Shown: positions 49,700 to 59,873, counted from the first letter of the stretch. The stretch is 64,000 nt of DNA from Enterobacter cancerogenus (GCA_000773965.1 JRUP01000027.1:1-64000), one strand, 5' to 3'. Notes: generated by a model from the letters alone, not told the origin. A program made the numbers and translations.

Positions 49700-50338
49700 A
49701 TGAAGAACTGGAAAACTACTGCTGAACAGATCATGACAACGGGCCCGGTTGTGCCGGTGATCGTGGTGAACAAACTGGAACACGCTGTGCCGATGGCCAA
49801 AGCGCTGGTGGCGGGTGGTGTGCGCGTGCTGGAAGTGACGCTGCGTACCCCGGTGGCGATGGATGCGCTGCGTGCGATGATCAAAGAAGTGCCGGAAGCG
49901 ATTGTCGGCGCGGGCACGGTGATCAACACCCAGCAGTTAAAAGAAGTCACCGATGCCGGTGCGCAGTTTGTGATCAGCCCAGGTCTGACGGAGCCGTTGC
50001 TGAAAGCCGCGGTTGAAGGTCCGGTGCCATTGATTCCGGGCATCAGCACCGTTTCTGAACTGATGTTAGGGATGGATTACGGTCTGCGTGAGTTTAAGTT
50101 CTTCCCGGCGGAAGCCAATGGTGGTGTGAAAGCACTGTCAGCGATTGGCGGTCCGTTCCCACAGGTGCGTTTCTGCCCAACCGGCGGTATCTCACCGGCC
50201 AACTACCGTGACTATCTGGCACTGAAAAGCGTGCTCTGTATCGGTGGTTCATGGCTGGTGCCGAACGATGCGCTGGAAAGCGGCGACTGGGATCGCATTA
50301 CACGTCTGGCGCGTGAAGCAGTGGAAGGCGCGAAGTAA
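49700..50338 (+). CDS. eda: KHG/KDPG aldolase
   Basis: This 212-residue trimeric class I aldolase splits KDPG to pyruvate and glyceraldehyde-3-phosphate. The Schiff-base lysine is in [13 protein letters not shown] (near residue 132), and the catalytic Glu is in VLEVTLRTP (near 45). AAGGAAACCTG precedes the ATG. It is normally the second gene of edd-eda, but here edd is absent. It would still serve hexuronate breakdown and oxaloacetate or KHG cleavage. Confidence 0.95.
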   Translation: MKNWKTTAEQIMTTGPVVPVIVVNKLEHAVPMAKALVAGGVRVLEVTLRTPVAMDALRAMIKEVPEAIVGAGTVINTQQLKEVTDAGAQFVISPGLTEPLLKAAVEGPVPLIPGISTVSELMLGMDYGLREFKFFPAEANGGVKALSAIGGPFPQVRFCPTGGISPANYRDYLALKSVLCIGGSWLVPNDALESGDWDRITRLAREAVEGAK

Positions 50339-50371
50339 CGCATTTGCCAGGGTGCGAATCATTGGTATTGA

Positions 50372-50395
50372 AAGGGCGGCCCTGTGGCCGCCCTT
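50372..50395. terminator. terminator between eda and purT
   Basis: AAGGGCGGCC and GGCCGCCCTT flank a CTGT loop, between convergent eda and purT. Confidence 0.8.
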
Positions 50396-50432
50396 ATACG
50401 TTGTCTCTAGAGACGAATGGCTGGCGAAGGGA

Positions 50433-51611
50433 TTAGCCCTCAACTTTCACGGCTGCGGCACTCGCCACGGCACGTGCAATCGCCTCATCGGTATTGTCAC
50501 CGGTAGCCAGCGCCACGCCCAGACGACGTTGACCAGCAATCTCTGGCTTGCCGAACAGACGCAACTGCAGACCGGCACCCAATGCCGCTTCGATGTTGAC
50601 GAACTGCACGTTGTTGCTGTCCAGCTGTGGCAGGATCACCGCCGAGGCTGCCGGGCCATACTGGCGAATACCGCCGATTGGCAAGCCGAGGAACGCGCGC
50701 ACATGCAGCGCGAACTCGGACAGATCCTGAGAAATCAGTGTCACCATGCCGGTATCGTGTGGGCGTGGCGAGACTTCGCTAAACACCACCTCATCACCGC
50801 AGACAAACAGCTCAACGCCAAACAGACCGTATCCGCCCAGCGCTTTCACCACTTTAGATGCGATATCTTGTGCACGCTGCAGAGCCAGGTCGGTCATCTG
50901 CTGTGGCTGCCAGGATTCACGGTAATCGCCATCTTCCTGACGATGACCAATCGGCGCGCAGAAATGGATGCCATCCACGGCGCTGATGGTCAGTAGGGTG
51001 ATTTCGAAATCAAATTTGACCACGCCCTCGACGATCACACGACCGGCACCGGCACGTCCGCCTTGCTGCGCGTAATCCCAGGCTTTATCCAGCTGGCTCG
51101 CTTCGCGGATGAAACTCTGACCTTTGCCCGATGAACTCATTACTGGTTTAACGATGCACGGAAAACCAATTTCATTGGCGGCTGCGACGAAATTCTCTTT
51201 GCTGTCAGCGAACTGATAGGTTGAAGTCGGTAACGACAACTCTTCTGCCGCCAGACGACGAATACCTTCGCGGTTCATGGTCAGGCGCGCAGCACGCGCG
51301 GTAGGTACCACTTTCTGGCCTTGTGCTTCCAGTTCCAGCAGTTTTTCAGTGGCAATAGCTTCAATTTCTGGCACCACAAAGTGCGGCTTCTCCAGCGCAA
51401 TTAACGCAGCCAGCGCATCACCGTCCAGCATATTGATCACATGGCTACGGTGTGCAACGTGCATCGCAGGGGCATCGGCATAACGATCCACGGCAATCAC
51501 TTCCACACCCAGACGCTGACACTCCAGCGCCACTTCTTTGCCCAATTCGCCTGAACCTAACAGCATCACACGCGTTGCGGCAGGGCGCAGCGCGGTTCCA
51601 AGAGTCGTCAT
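50433..51611 (-). CDS. purT: formate-dependent phosphoribosylglycinamide formyltransferase PurT
   Basis: This 392-residue ATP-grasp enzyme formylates GAR using formate and ATP in purine synthesis, an alternative to PurN. Motifs include [21 protein letters not shown] (near residue 15, read in two parts), MSSSGKGQS and [11 protein letters not shown]. Length matches E. coli PurT exactly. A strong PurR box lies 39 bp upstream of its start. Confidence 0.95.
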   Translation of the reverse strand: MTTLGTALRPAATRVMLLGSGELGKEVALECQRLGVEVIAVDRYADAPAMHVAHRSHVINMLDGDALAALIALEKPHFVVPEIEAIATEKLLELEAQGQKVVPTARAARLTMNREGIRRLAAEELSLPTSTYQFADSKENFVAAANEIGFPCIVKPVMSSSGKGQSFIREASQLDKAWDYAQQGGRAGAGRVIVEGVVKFDFEITLLTISAVDGIHFCAPIGHRQEDGDYRESWQPQQMTDLALQRAQDIASKVVKALGGYGLFGVELFVCGDEVVFSEVSPRPHDTGMVTLISQDLSEFALHVRAFLGLPIGGIRQYGPAASAVILPQLDSNNVQFVNIEAALGAGLQLRLFGKPEIAGQRRLGVALATGDNTDEAIARAVASAAAVKVEG

Positions 51612-51649
51612 AATTTCACCTTAGCAGTCAAAATGCGCGCGCAGTATAT

Positions 51650-51665
51650 ACGAAAACGTTTGCGT
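51650..51665. promoter_or_regulatory. PurR operator upstream of purT
   Basis: ACGAAAACGTTTGCGT matches the palindromic PurR box ACGCAAACGTTTGCGT at 15 of 16 positions. It lies 39 bp before the purT start, so excess purines would repress purT. Confidence 0.85.
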
Positions 51666-51772
51666 ACTCACGCATTCGCCTTCATCAGGTTTGCCATACT
51701 TTTCCCGCTCTGACGTTACCTGACACTCGCTACGGCAGCATGGAACGCGGAAACTTAAACAGGAGTTAAACG

Positions 51773-52414
51773 ATGAGCAATTGGTTGCAGCAAATCCAAT
51801 CGGTGCTGGCGAAGAAAGGCGGCGACGGCAAAGCCGGTGGATTGAGCGATATGCTGGCCCCTGGCGCGCTGGGTGGTTTAGCGGGATTACTGGTAGCCAG
51901 CAAGTCCACGCGAAGCCTGTTGACCAAATACGGCGGTAAAGCCTTGCTGGTCGGCGGCGGTGCGGCAGCGGGTGCCGTGCTGTGGAATAAGTACAAACAG
52001 CGTGTGCGCGAAACCCATCAGGATGAGCCGGGATTTGGTCAGCTGCAGACGCCCGTTGACCAGCGGGCGGAACGTCTGGTGACCGCTTTGGTATTCGCCG
52101 CCAAAAGCGATGGTCATATTGACGATCGCGAACGCGCCGCCATTGAGCAGAATATCCATCAGGCGGGCTATGGTTCGCAGGCTGAAACGCTGATCCAGCA
52201 AGCGATGAATCGCCCACTCGATCCACAGTGGCTGGCAGCCGATGTGAAAAACGAAGAAGAGGCGTTAGAGCTTTACTTCCTCAGCTGCGCCGCCATCGAT
52301 GTGGATCACTTTATGGAGCGCAGCTATCTCTCTGCACTGGGTGATGCCCTGAAGATCCCACAGGATGTGCGCGACGGCATTCAGCGCGATATTCAGGCGG
52401 AGAAAGCGGCGTAA
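51773..52414 (+). CDS. yebE: YebE family protein (DUF533/TerB-like)
   Basis: This 213-residue protein has a glycine-rich hydrophobic segment (about 30-75, [19 protein letters not shown]) and a C-terminal helical domain ([20 protein letters not shown]). It closely resembles E. coli YebE, a Cpx-regulated inner-membrane protein of unknown role. AGGAG lies eight bases before the ATG. It is convergent with the LysR gene. Confidence 0.88.
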   Translation: MSNWLQQIQSVLAKKGGDGKAGGLSDMLAPGALGGLAGLLVASKSTRSLLTKYGGKALLVGGGAAAGAVLWNKYKQRVRETHQDEPGFGQLQTPVDQRAERLVTALVFAAKSDGHIDDRERAAIEQNIHQAGYGSQAETLIQQAMNRPLDPQWLAADVKNEEEALELYFLSCAAIDVDHFMERSYLSALGDALKIPQDVRDGIQRDIQAEKAA

Positions 52415-52422
52415 TGATGCTG

Positions 52423-52445
52423 AAGCCTGGGTCATATCCAGGCTT
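52423..52445. terminator. terminator between yebE and the LysR gene
   Basis: AAGCCTGG and CCAGGCTT form an 8-bp stem followed by TATTG. It overlaps the 3' end of the LysR gene and serves both convergent genes. Confidence 0.65.
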
Positions 52446-53331
52446 TATTGCGCATCAGATCGAGCAGCGTTTGCAACTGTATATCAATAACAATGATCTC
52501 GTTATTGATCAGTAAATGCAGCGCTGTTACGCGACGAACGCCCTGTTGCAGCGGCAGCATCTTCAATGTTCCTGCCGCCAGGGCGGCCTGAATACGGGTT
52601 TCCGGTAACCAACCATAACCAACCTGATGCATTACCGCCTCAATTGCGGCCTCGATGGTGGAACAAGCCCAGATCTCTCCCTGATGGTGCTCCTGCAGTA
52701 CGCTAAAATGCTGATGATCGGCAATGCGGATCAGCGGATAATCCGCTAACTGCTCAGCACTAACCGCACCACTCAATTGATGTAACGCATGCTGATGGTG
52801 CGCAACAGCCACGAAATCCACATTCATCATCCATTCGCCCCGGCCTGTCCCGGGCTGGCGCTGGCTCAATACCATCACATCCGCCTGGCTGTTATCCGGT
52901 ATCTGCGTTTCCAACACCTCAGTGACGTTAACCTGCGTACCTGGATAGAGACGCTGGAATTCACTCAGCACACTGAACAAATGCTCGCGCGGCAAGATGC
53001 TATCCACCATCAGTTCGATGCGGCTGCGCTCTCCGTTGCGCATAGCGCTGGCGGTGCTTTCCAGCGCGTAGAACGCTTTCAAAAGCGGCCTGACCTGCGC
53101 CAGAAGCTTCTCGCCTGCAGGCGTCAGCACGGTGCGCCGTCCTTTGGTCTCCAGCAAGGTGACTTCAAGGCGTTCTTGCAGCATGGCGAGGTTATAGCTC
53201 ACCGAAGACTGGCTGCGATGTGTCGACTCAGCCGCGCTGGCGAAACTGCCGCGCAGCACCACCTCATTTAACAAGCTCCACTGTTCCAACGTTGATTTAT
53301 GCATTTCATCTAAATTTTGAATGAATTTCAT
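52432..53331 (-). CDS. LysR-type regulator divergent from padC
   Basis: This 299-residue protein has an N-terminal winged helix (LLNEVVLRGSFASAAESTHRS followed by SSVSYNLAMLQ) and a C-terminal effector domain. LysR regulators commonly control the divergent neighbour, here phenolic acid decarboxylase, so it may respond to hydroxycinnamates. The start could be the ATG at 53331 or the ATG at 53304 (MHKSTLEQWS); neither has a clear ribosome site. The specific effector is inferred from context only. Confidence 0.82.
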   Translation of the reverse strand: MKFIQNLDEMHKSTLEQWSLLNEVVLRGSFASAAESTHRSQSSVSYNLAMLQERLEVTLLETKGRRTVLTPAGEKLLAQVRPLLKAFYALESTASAMRNGERSRIELMVDSILPREHLFSVLSEFQRLYPGTQVNVTEVLETQIPDNSQADVMVLSQRQPGTGRGEWMMNVDFVAVAHHQHALHQLSGAVSAEQLADYPLIRIADHQHFSVLQEHHQGEIWACSTIEAAIEAVMHQVGYGWLPETRIQAALAAGTLKMLPLQQGVRRVTALHLLINNEIIVIDIQLQTLLDLMRNKAWI

Positions 53332-53398
53332 CGAAACATAGCGTTATTCATCAGTTAAGTGAAGGCGTAATCTGACTTCAAACCAAGGAGAACACATT

Positions 53399-53908
53399 AT
53401 GAGTACCTTCGATAAAAATGATTTGGCTGGATTTGTTGGCAAACACCTGATCTATACCTATGACAATGGCTGGAACTATGAGCTGTATATCAAAAATGCC
53501 AACACCGTTGATTACCGTATTCATAGCGGGATGGTGGGCAATCGTTGGGTTAAGGGCCAACGCGCCTATATTGTGCGAATTGCGCAAGAGGTCTACAAAG
53601 TTTCCTGGACCGAACCCACCGGCACTGACGTCAGTTTGATCGCGAATCTGGGGGACAGATTGTTTCACGGTACGATCTTCTTCCCCCGCTGGGTGATGAA
53701 CAACCCGCAGCAGACGGTTTGCTTCCAGAATGAACATCTCAACGAAATGAATCGTTATCGCGAAGCGGGTCCAGCTTATCCCACTGAAGTGATCGACGAA
53801 TTTGCCACCATCACACTGGTGCGAGATTGCGGTGCCGATAATGATGAGGTCATCGCTTGTGCAGCCAGTGAATTGCCCGCTGATTTTCCAGCTACTTTGT
53901 TGCGGTAA
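53399..53908 (+). CDS. padC: phenolic acid decarboxylase
   Basis: This 169-residue lipocalin-fold enzyme has the family motifs FVGKHLIYTYDNGWNYELY (near residue 12), DYRIHSGMVGNRWVKGQ and VSWTEPTGTDVSL. It decarboxylates ferulic and p-coumaric acids to vinyl phenols, a detoxification step common in plant-associated bacteria. AAGGAGAACACATT precedes the ATG. It is divergent from the LysR gene, with 67 bp between the starts. Confidence 0.93.
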   Translation: MSTFDKNDLAGFVGKHLIYTYDNGWNYELYIKNANTVDYRIHSGMVGNRWVKGQRAYIVRIAQEVYKVSWTEPTGTDVSLIANLGDRLFHGTIFFPRWVMNNPQQTVCFQNEHLNEMNRYREAGPAYPTEVIDEFATITLVRDCGADNDEVIACAASELPADFPATLLR

Positions 53909-53922
53909 CCACCCTTGACGAG

Positions 53923-53947
53923 GGAGCGCATGAAAAAGCGCTCCTTT
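53923..53947 (+). terminator. terminator after padC
   Basis: GGAGCGC and GCGCTCC with an 8-base loop, followed by TTT, lie 15 bp after the padC stop. Confidence 0.7.
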
Positions 53948-54035
53948 CGTTACACTTCCTGTGCGCTGCTGCTTGGCTTCCCGCGTGATAAGTGCCACGC
54001 TTGCTGAATGTTGTCTTTCAGGGAAAGGAGCCAGA

Positions 54036-56099
54036 ATGAACCAGCCGCAAGCGAAAAAAATCCCCCACGTCATGAACCTGCACGGTGAATCGCGCACCGA
54101 TAACTACTATTGGCTGCGCGATGACGAGCGTGAAAATCCAGAGATTTTGGAGCATCTGCACGCCGAGAATGCGTACGGTAAAGCGATGATGGCGTCGCAA
54201 GAGAATCTGCAAGAAAGGGTACTCAAAGAGATAGTTGATCGCATTCCTGCGCAGGACCACTCCGTCCCCTACGTAAAAAACGGCTATCGCTATCAAAGCC
54301 GCTATGAGGTAGGCAACGAATACCCGCTCTATTTTCGTCAGTCGGTGAACGCACCAGCGGATGAACCCTGGCAACTGCTGATCGACGGCAATCAACGAGC
54401 TTCTCACAGTGATTTCTATACCATGGGCGCACTGGCGATCTCACCCGACAACCAGGTGATGGCGCTGGCGGAAGATTTTCTGTCGCGCCGCCAGTATGGC
54501 ATCCGCTTCCGTAACTTAGAGAGTGGTAGTTGGTATCCGGAAGTGCTAAGCAATGCTTCTTCCAGCGTGGCGTGGGCCAATGATTCGCGCACGCTGTACT
54601 ACGTGCGTAAGCATCCGAAAACGTTACTGGCCTATCAGGTGTGGCGCCATGAGTTAGGTCATCCGCAATCAGACGATCAGCTGGTGTATGAAGAGCAGGA
54701 TGAGAGCTTCCACCTCAGCGTGCACAAAACCACCTCCGAGCACTTCATCCTGATCGCGATGTACAGCACTACCACCAGTGAGATCCAGCTGATTGATGCC
54801 GAGTATCCGGATGCGCAGCCACAGGTGTTCTGTCCACGTCGTCGCGATCACGAGTACAGCATCGATCACTACAATCACCAGTTCTATATTCGCTCGAATC
54901 GCGACGGCAAAAACTTTGGCCTGTATCGCAGCGCATGGCTGGCCGAGAACCGCTGGCAGGCGTTGATTCCGGCACGCGATAACGTGGTGCTGGAGGATTT
55001 CCAACTGTTCCGCCACTGGCTAGTGGTGGAAGAGCGCCAGCGCGGCGTCAACACGCTGCGCCAGATCAACTGGGAAAGTGGAGAAAGCATCGGGATCGCC
55101 TTTGACGATCCGGCTTACGTCACCTGGCTGGCCTACAATCCTTCGCCAGAAAGTGACACGTTACGTTATGGCTACTCATCCATGACCACGCCAACCACGT
55201 TGTTTGAGCTCAATATGGAGACGGGCGATCGCCGGGTGTTGAAACAGACGCCGGTGCCGGGCTTCAACTCAGACGACTACAAAAGCGAACACCACTGGAT
55301 CACGGTGCGTGATGGCACTGAAGTGCCAGTGTCGCTGGTCTATCACCGCAAGCATTTCAAACCAGGCAGCAATCCACTGCTGGCTTACGGCTACGGCGCT
55401 TACGGCAGTAGCATGGATGCCAGTTTCGGCACCAGTCGCATTAGCTTGCTGGAACGCGGTTTTGTTTACGCGATTATTCATGTACGCGGCGGTGGCGAAC
55501 TGGGGCAGCAGTGGTACGACGATGGTCGCCTGAAGAATAAGATGAACAGCTTCACTGATTTCATCGATGTGACGCAGGCGCTGGTGGCGAAAGGTCTGGG
55601 TGATCCGCAACAGCTCTATGCGATGGGCGGCAGTGCTGGTGGTTTATTGATGGGCGGCGTGATCAATCTGGCACCCGAACTGTTCAACGGTGTAGTGGCA
55701 CAAGTGCCGTTTGTCGATGTGGTCACCACCATGCTGGATCCGTCGATCCCGCTGACTACCGGCGAATATGATGAGTGGGGCAATCCGGAACATGAAGAGG
55801 ATTACCACACCATTCGGCAGTACAGCCCGTATGACAACATCGAGGCCAAAGCTTATCCGCATCTGTTGGTGACAACCGGGCTGCATGATTCTCAGGTGCA
55901 GTATTGGGAACCGGCGAAGTGGGTGGCAAAACTGCGGGAGCTGAAAACTAACGACACGCTGTTGTTGCTGTGTACCGAGATGGACTCCGGACACGGCGGT
56001 AAATCGGGGCGTTTTAAAGCGTATGAAGGCGTCGCACAGGAGTTTACCTTCCTGATCGGCCTGGCGCAGGGCAGCCTGCCAGACCGCGTCGATTACTGA
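54036..56099 (+). CDS. ptrB: oligopeptidase B (protease II)
   Basis: This 687-residue serine peptidase of the prolyl oligopeptidase family cleaves after Lys or Arg in short peptides. It has an N-terminal beta-propeller and a C-terminal alpha/beta hydrolase. The catalytic Ser is in [12 protein letters not shown] (near residue 535), Asp is in [14 protein letters not shown] and His is in [10 protein letters not shown]. The start is the ATG at 54036 with GGGAAAGGAG upstream; the longer frame from 53961 is not supported. The 3' end overlaps convergent exoX by 7 bp. Confidence 0.94.
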   Translation: MNQPQAKKIPHVMNLHGESRTDNYYWLRDDERENPEILEHLHAENAYGKAMMASQENLQERVLKEIVDRIPAQDHSVPYVKNGYRYQSRYEVGNEYPLYFRQSVNAPADEPWQLLIDGNQRASHSDFYTMGALAISPDNQVMALAEDFLSRRQYGIRFRNLESGSWYPEVLSNASSSVAWANDSRTLYYVRKHPKTLLAYQVWRHELGHPQSDDQLVYEEQDESFHLSVHKTTSEHFILIAMYSTTTSEIQLIDAEYPDAQPQVFCPRRRDHEYSIDHYNHQFYIRSNRDGKNFGLYRSAWLAENRWQALIPARDNVVLEDFQLFRHWLVVEERQRGVNTLRQINWESGESIGIAFDDPAYVTWLAYNPSPESDTLRYGYSSMTTPTTLFELNMETGDRRVLKQTPVPGFNSDDYKSEHHWITVRDGTEVPVSLVYHRKHFKPGSNPLLAYGYGAYGSSMDASFGTSRISLLERGFVYAIIHVRGGGELGQQWYDDGRLKNKMNSFTDFIDVTQALVAKGLGDPQQLYAMGGSAGGLLMGGVINLAPELFNGVVAQVPFVDVVTTMLDPSIPLTTGEYDEWGNPEHEEDYHTIRQYSPYDNIEAKAYPHLLVTTGLHDSQVQYWEPAKWVAKLRELKTNDTLLLLCTEMDSGHGGKSGRFKAYEGVAQEFTFLIGLAQGSLPDRVDY

Positions 56100-56761
56100 T
56101 CTGTCTTCACGTACTTGCGCAGCGCCTGCCGTAACGGTGGGCGCAAATCCCTCACATTCTCCAGCACCCAGCGTAAATAGCCGGGGTCTTTGCGCGCGAT
56201 GCTGCCAATGCTCTGACCACGATATTTGCCAAACGGGAACACATCGCCGCTGACTTCAGCAGGTTGGCAGCGGCCGACCATATCACTGATGCTCCAGCCG
56301 GAAGTCTCCATAATGCGGATCAGCAGCGCCGCGGTGACATAGCAGTCATACAACGCACGGTGTGCATGCAGTTCAGAGGGTGGCGTGACGTCCAGCTTCA
56401 GGCTGTGACGCAGTGCCTGATTACCGTATTTAATGCCAGGCCACAGCTGGCGCGCCAGCGTCATAGTGCAAATCCATTCGCCGGGCATGATCGGCAACAT
56501 TCGACGATCAAAGCTGGCATTGTGCGCCACGTAATGTGGGCTGCCATGATAGCGACCAATCGCTTCTTCAATCGTCGGCTTGTCAGCGACCATCGCTTCT
56601 GTGATGCGATGCACCGCCATGGCCTGACGGCTGATAGGGCGGTCTGGACAAATCAAATCGCTCATCGGATTGACGATCTGGCCGTCGATCACATCCACCG
56701 ACGCCACTTCGACCACGCCGCCTTGCAAGCCACAGGTTTCTGTATCGATAACGCGTAACAT
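56093..56761 (-). CDS. exoX: exodeoxyribonuclease X
   Basis: This 222-residue DEDD-family 3'-5' exonuclease starts [21 protein letters not shown] (Exo I motif DxE at residues 6-8). It then has [12 protein letters not shown] (Exo II) and [14 protein letters not shown] (Exo III). It degrades single-stranded DNA in mismatch repair. The C-terminal part has a second small domain ([21 protein letters not shown]). Seven bp separate it from holE upstream. Confidence 0.93.
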   Translation of the reverse strand: MLRVIDTETCGLQGGVVEVASVDVIDGQIVNPMSDLICPDRPISRQAMAVHRITEAMVADKPTIEEAIGRYHGSPHYVAHNASFDRRMLPIMPGEWICTMTLARQLWPGIKYGNQALRHSLKLDVTPPSELHAHRALYDCYVTAALLIRIMETSGWSISDMVGRCQPAEVSGDVFPFGKYRGQSIGSIARKDPGYLRWVLENVRDLRPPLRQALRKYVKTDQ

Positions 56762-56768
56762 AGATTAA

Positions 56769-56999
56769 TTACTTCTGTTTAGGTTCGTAGGGCAGGCGAG
56801 AGAGGCTGAGCGATGCCTGGCGATAGCTCATCAAGCGCTGACGGAACCACTCGCGCAGGGCTTCCGGCTGCTCGCGCTCGACCATTTCCGCGATCACGGG
56901 CATGTTGTAGCGCTCTTTAAAGGCCACGCCTGCGGCGGCCAGATCGACATTGACTTTGTCTTTCTCTTCCTGCGACAACAGGGCAAGGTTTTGGCTCAT
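56769..56999 (-). CDS. holE: DNA polymerase III theta subunit
   Basis: This 76-residue protein matches E. coli HolE in length and sequence ([31 protein letters not shown]). Theta binds and stabilises the epsilon proofreading subunit. The start is the ATG at 56999 with AGGAGAAATGC upstream; the longer open frame to 57140 is spurious. It is transcribed with exoX and divergently from yobA. Confidence 0.93.
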   Translation of the reverse strand: MSQNLALLSQEEKDKVNVDLAAAGVAFKERYNMPVIAEMVEREQPEALREWFRQRLMSYRQASLSLSRLPYEPKQK

Positions 57000-57152
57000 G
57001 CATTTCTCCTGATAAACAGGGGCAAAAGTAATGGTTTCCCCTTTACGGATCAAGGAAATTGGATCGCACCGCAAGTCTCGACACGTCTGGGCCAGCGGCG
57101 TATCCTGCTGCCACGTTTGCGGCAGAGCGCCGCATTGCAAAGGGAAGAAGTG

Positions 57153-57530
57153 ATGAAGAAAACTGCGTTAAACCCGATTGTGGCGCTGTTGCTGGCGTCA
57201 TCCACGTTGGTCTTCAGTCAGTTTGCACTGGCACATGCTCACCTGAAAACGCCGGTTCCCGCCGATAAAGCGGTGATCGACAGCTCGCCACAAAATCTGA
57301 CGCTGACCTTCACTGAAGATGTTGAGCCTGCCTTCAGCGGTGTTGAAGTGCTCAATGCGCAGAATCAGCCGATGGCCGTGGAAAAAGCCAAACTCAACGA
57401 CAAGCAGCATGATCAGTTGATCGTGCCGATCAGCAAACCGCTGCCATCCGGCAACTATCAGGTGAACTGGCATGTGTTGTCCGTTGATGGACACAAAACC
57501 AAGGGAAGTTACGCGTTTAGCGTGAAGTAA
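57153..57530 (+). CDS. yobA: CopC-domain protein YobA
   Basis: This 125-residue periplasmic protein has a signal peptide ending ALAHA; the mature N-terminal His ([14 protein letters not shown]) is the expected copper ligand of CopC proteins. The rest is a beta-sandwich ending [19 protein letters not shown]. It probably hands copper to YebZ. The start is ATG at 57153. yebZ follows after 3 bp. Confidence 0.9.
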   Translation: MKKTALNPIVALLLASSTLVFSQFALAHAHLKTPVPADKAVIDSSPQNLTLTFTEDVEPAFSGVEVLNAQNQPMAVEKAKLNDKQHDQLIVPISKPLPSGNYQVNWHVLSVDGHKTKGSYAFSVK

Positions 57531-57533
57531 TCC

Positions 57534-58415
57534 ATGGCTCTGAGTACGTTGTGGATCGTCCTGCGCGCCCTGCATTTTATTGCGGTGCTATTGCTGGCTG
57601 GCAGCGCGTTCTATACGGCTCTGCTGGCACCGCGGCGCTATCGCCCGGTGCTGGCGCAACGTTTGCACAAAATTTTAGTCACGACAGCGCTATTGAGTCT
57701 GCTCAGTGCGGTGTTAATGCTCGCCACGCAAACCGGTTTGATGAGCGGTGACTGGCACAATGTCGGTGACCTGGAAACCTGGCAGGCGGTTTTAGCCACG
57801 CGCTTTGGCGCGGTGTGGCGTTGGGAGCTAGCCTTCGCACTGCTGAGCACGCTGTCCTTGCTGATGCGTGGCACACTGAGCCAGCAGCTTTTGCTGGTGA
57901 GTGGTCTGTTACAGCTGGTGGCGCTGGCAGGCGTCGGACATGCCGCCATGCGCGATGGTTTACCCGGCTTGATGCAGCAGATCAATCACGCGCTTCACTT
58001 GATTGCAGCCGCGTTTTGGACCGGCGGTTTGCTGCCCCTGTTATTACTGATGCGTGAGGCCCGGCAGATTACGTATCGCACCGATGCGATTCGCTGCATG
58101 ATGCGTTTTTCGCGTTACGGTCATCTGGCTGTCGCACTGGCGCTGCTCACCGGGCTGATCAACAGCCTGCTGATTGGCGGCACGCCGCTGAATTGGGGCA
58201 CCACGCTGTGGAGTGCGATGCTGGTGGTTAAAGTGATGCTGGCGATGATGATGGTGGGCATTGCGCTGATCAATCGCTATGTTCTGGTGCCAGGTTTTCG
58301 CGTCGCGGGTAGTCACGCGCCGCAGCAGTTTATTCGCCTGACGCAGCTTGAGCTGCTGCTGGCCATTGTTGTTGTCGGATTGGTTAGCGTGTTTGCCACG
58401 CTGTCACCGGCCTGA
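57534..58415 (+). CDS. yebZ: CopD family copper import membrane protein YebZ
   Basis: This 293-residue protein has about eight membrane segments. Conserved CopD-type features include LRALHFIAVLLLAGSAFY, HALHLIAAAFWTGGLLPLL and several membrane His residues. CopC/CopD pairs are linked to copper uptake into the cytoplasm. It forms an operon with yobA and is followed by yebY, the same order as in E. coli. Confidence 0.9.
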   Translation: MALSTLWIVLRALHFIAVLLLAGSAFYTALLAPRRYRPVLAQRLHKILVTTALLSLLSAVLMLATQTGLMSGDWHNVGDLETWQAVLATRFGAVWRWELAFALLSTLSLLMRGTLSQQLLLVSGLLQLVALAGVGHAAMRDGLPGLMQQINHALHLIAAAFWTGGLLPLLLLMREARQITYRTDAIRCMMRFSRYGHLAVALALLTGLINSLLIGGTPLNWGTTLWSAMLVVKVMLAMMMVGIALINRYVLVPGFRVAGSHAPQQFIRLTQLELLLAIVVVGLVSVFATLSPA

Positions 58416-58446
58416 ATTGTCATAAATGAAAAATGAGGTCGATATT

Positions 58447-58791
58447 TTGCTGAAGAAATTGATTCCAGCCTGCATTCTGATGGCGCTGTGCAGCCAGGCG
58501 ATGGCCGCACAGATTATTACCGTCAGCCGCTTTGAGATTGGCAAAGACAAATGGCCCTTCACCCGCGAAGAGGTGATGCTGACCTGTGAGAAAGACGGCG
58601 CGCTGTTTGCCATCAATCCGAGCACCTTGCTGCAGTATCCGCTGAATGATAAAGCCCAAGCACGCGCTGATGCCGGCAAGGGCACACTGCAATCCATCGA
58701 TACCATCGTGGCGGAAGACAAAGCGCATCCTGGCCAGAAAATGAGCCTGCAACCGATCGTTGATCGCGCGCAGCAGTTGTGCGGTAAGTAA
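58447..58791 (+). CDS. yebY: YebY family exported protein
   Basis: This 114-residue protein (from a TTG at 58447) has a signal peptide ([18 protein letters not shown]) and a mature domain with [20 protein letters not shown] and two Cys ([15 protein letters not shown]). It closely resembles E. coli YebY, third gene of the yobA-yebZ-yebY operon. I prefer the TTG because GAGG lies 8 bases upstream and the signal peptide is then normal. An ATG at 58426 would add seven residues including two acidic ones. Confidence 0.82.
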   Translation: MLKKLIPACILMALCSQAMAAQIITVSRFEIGKDKWPFTREEVMLTCEKDGALFAINPSTLLQYPLNDKAQARADAGKGTLQSIDTIVAEDKAHPGQKMSLQPIVDRAQQLCGK

Positions 58792-58923
58792 TCCCTGCAA
58801 AAATTCGGGCGTAGCGCACAGTTTTGCCGCTACGCTTGCTTTTCCGATGTGTCAGCACGATCACAGAGTTGGCAGCTTCCTGACCGCATCGTGACGGTTG
58901 GCTGGAAAATAATCACCCTTGGA

Positions 58924-58933
58924 CTACCTTTAA
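58924..58933 (+). promoter_or_regulatory. sigma-S-type promoter of sdsR
   Basis: CTACCTTTAA matches the extended -10 pattern preferred by RpoS (CTAYNCTTAA) with one change. It lies just before the expected SdsR 5' end at 58936. Confidence 0.65.
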
Positions 58934-58935
58934 AT

Positions 58936-59036
58936 GGCAAGGCGAACTCGCCTTCAAAAATGCCAACTTTTAGCGCACGGCTCTCAAAGAGCCATTTCCC
59001 TGGACCCGATACAGGAATCGTATTGGGTCTTTTTTT
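58936..59036 (+). ncRNA. sdsR: small RNA SdsR (RyeB)
   Basis: The sequence from GGCAAGGCGAACTCGCC to the T run is about 101 bases and resembles E. coli SdsR strongly. The conserved core TGCCAACTTTTAGCGCACGG (58961-58980) is followed by a GGCTCT / AGAGCC hairpin, TTTCCCTGGACC, and a terminator stem around GATACAGGAATCGTAT with T residues. Like its homologue it lies between yebY and pphA. SdsR is an Hfq-dependent RNA made in stationary phase that regulates ompD and mutS among others. The first stem differs most from E. coli. An antisense partner RyeA is expected on the other strand. Confidence 0.9.
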
Positions 59037-59261
59037 ATCTCATTGATTTATTAAATCTAAATTCCGTATTTCGACTTAATTGTCCGAAGTTTATCCGAAG
59101 TTTTCATTTCCAAATCAAATTCCGCTCCCGCAATCCTAACCCAATCTTTGCGCAAAATACCCGCAATTCGCCCAGTTAATCAGCGAATCGCGCCACGCGT
59201 CACGTGCTACATTTCCTCTCAGCCATATACCCACCATGCCAGCCAAAACGAGAGTCTAGAG

Positions 59262-59588
59262 ATGTTCAAACCTGCAGTACTGTTCACCACTATCCTGCTG
59301 CTCAGCGGCTGCGCCCTGAAGCAATACCCGCAATCACCCAAAGTCAGTGATGAAGAAGCGCAAACCTACAACTGTGCGGCACTGGATCAAGAGATCGCCA
59401 AATCCCACAGTGTGCAGCAGCAGATCGACAAAACCGGTGAGTTTGATGTGCTGACGGTGATTGGTTTCATCGGCGATTTTGGCATCGGCAACGGTATCGC
59501 TAAGGCTAGCGCCAACAAGCATGCCTCGGCACGGTTAAATGAGTTGGAACATTTAAAAGCCGTGCGTTGCAGTCACCCAACGGCGTAA
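59262..59588 (+). CDS. small lipoprotein of unknown function
   Basis: This 108-residue protein starts MFKPAVLFTTILLLSGCALK, a lipoprotein signal with lipobox LSGC. The mature part has two Cys (YNCAALD and VRCSHP) and a weakly hydrophobic Gly-rich segment (VIGFIGDFGIGNGIAKAS). I do not recognise the family. GAGAGTCTAGAG precedes the ATG, favouring 59262 over the longer open frame from 59148. It lies downstream of sdsR in a region of small accessory genes. Confidence 0.72.
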   Translation: MFKPAVLFTTILLLSGCALKQYPQSPKVSDEEAQTYNCAALDQEIAKSHSVQQQIDKTGEFDVLTVIGFIGDFGIGNGIAKASANKHASARLNELEHLKAVRCSHPTA

Positions 59589-59696
59589 TGAATTCAAGCC
59601 AGCACGAAAGATGCGGACATTTAACAGCAGCCAGTTGGCGTGAAAAATGGTATAAGAGTGCGCACTGTTTTTATTGCCGATTAATAAGGATCCTTC

Positions 59697-59864
59697 ATGG
59701 CAAATGCGCAATATCTTCTCTGGGTAATGATTGGCACCTTAACGCTACTAAGCATCTTTATCGGTGTGGTAGTCGGTCGGACGAAAACGCCTCGTGTCGG
59801 CTTTGCGACCTTTGCCGGATTATGGGTATTTTTCCTGCTGGCGATATTCTTTCTCTCGCATTAA
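59697..59864 (+). CDS. small two-pass membrane protein, 55 residues
   Basis: An ATG at 59697 with TAAGGATCC upstream opens a 55-codon frame. It encodes two hydrophobic helices (about 6-26 and 36-54) joined by a short basic loop GRTKTPRVG. The composition is that of a real small inner-membrane protein. I do not recognise it. A 10-bp hairpin follows the stop. Confidence 0.62.
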   Translation: MANAQYLLWVMIGTLTLLSIFIGVVVGRTKTPRVGFATFAGLWVFFLLAIFFLSH

Positions 59865-59873
59865 AGAGCACCG

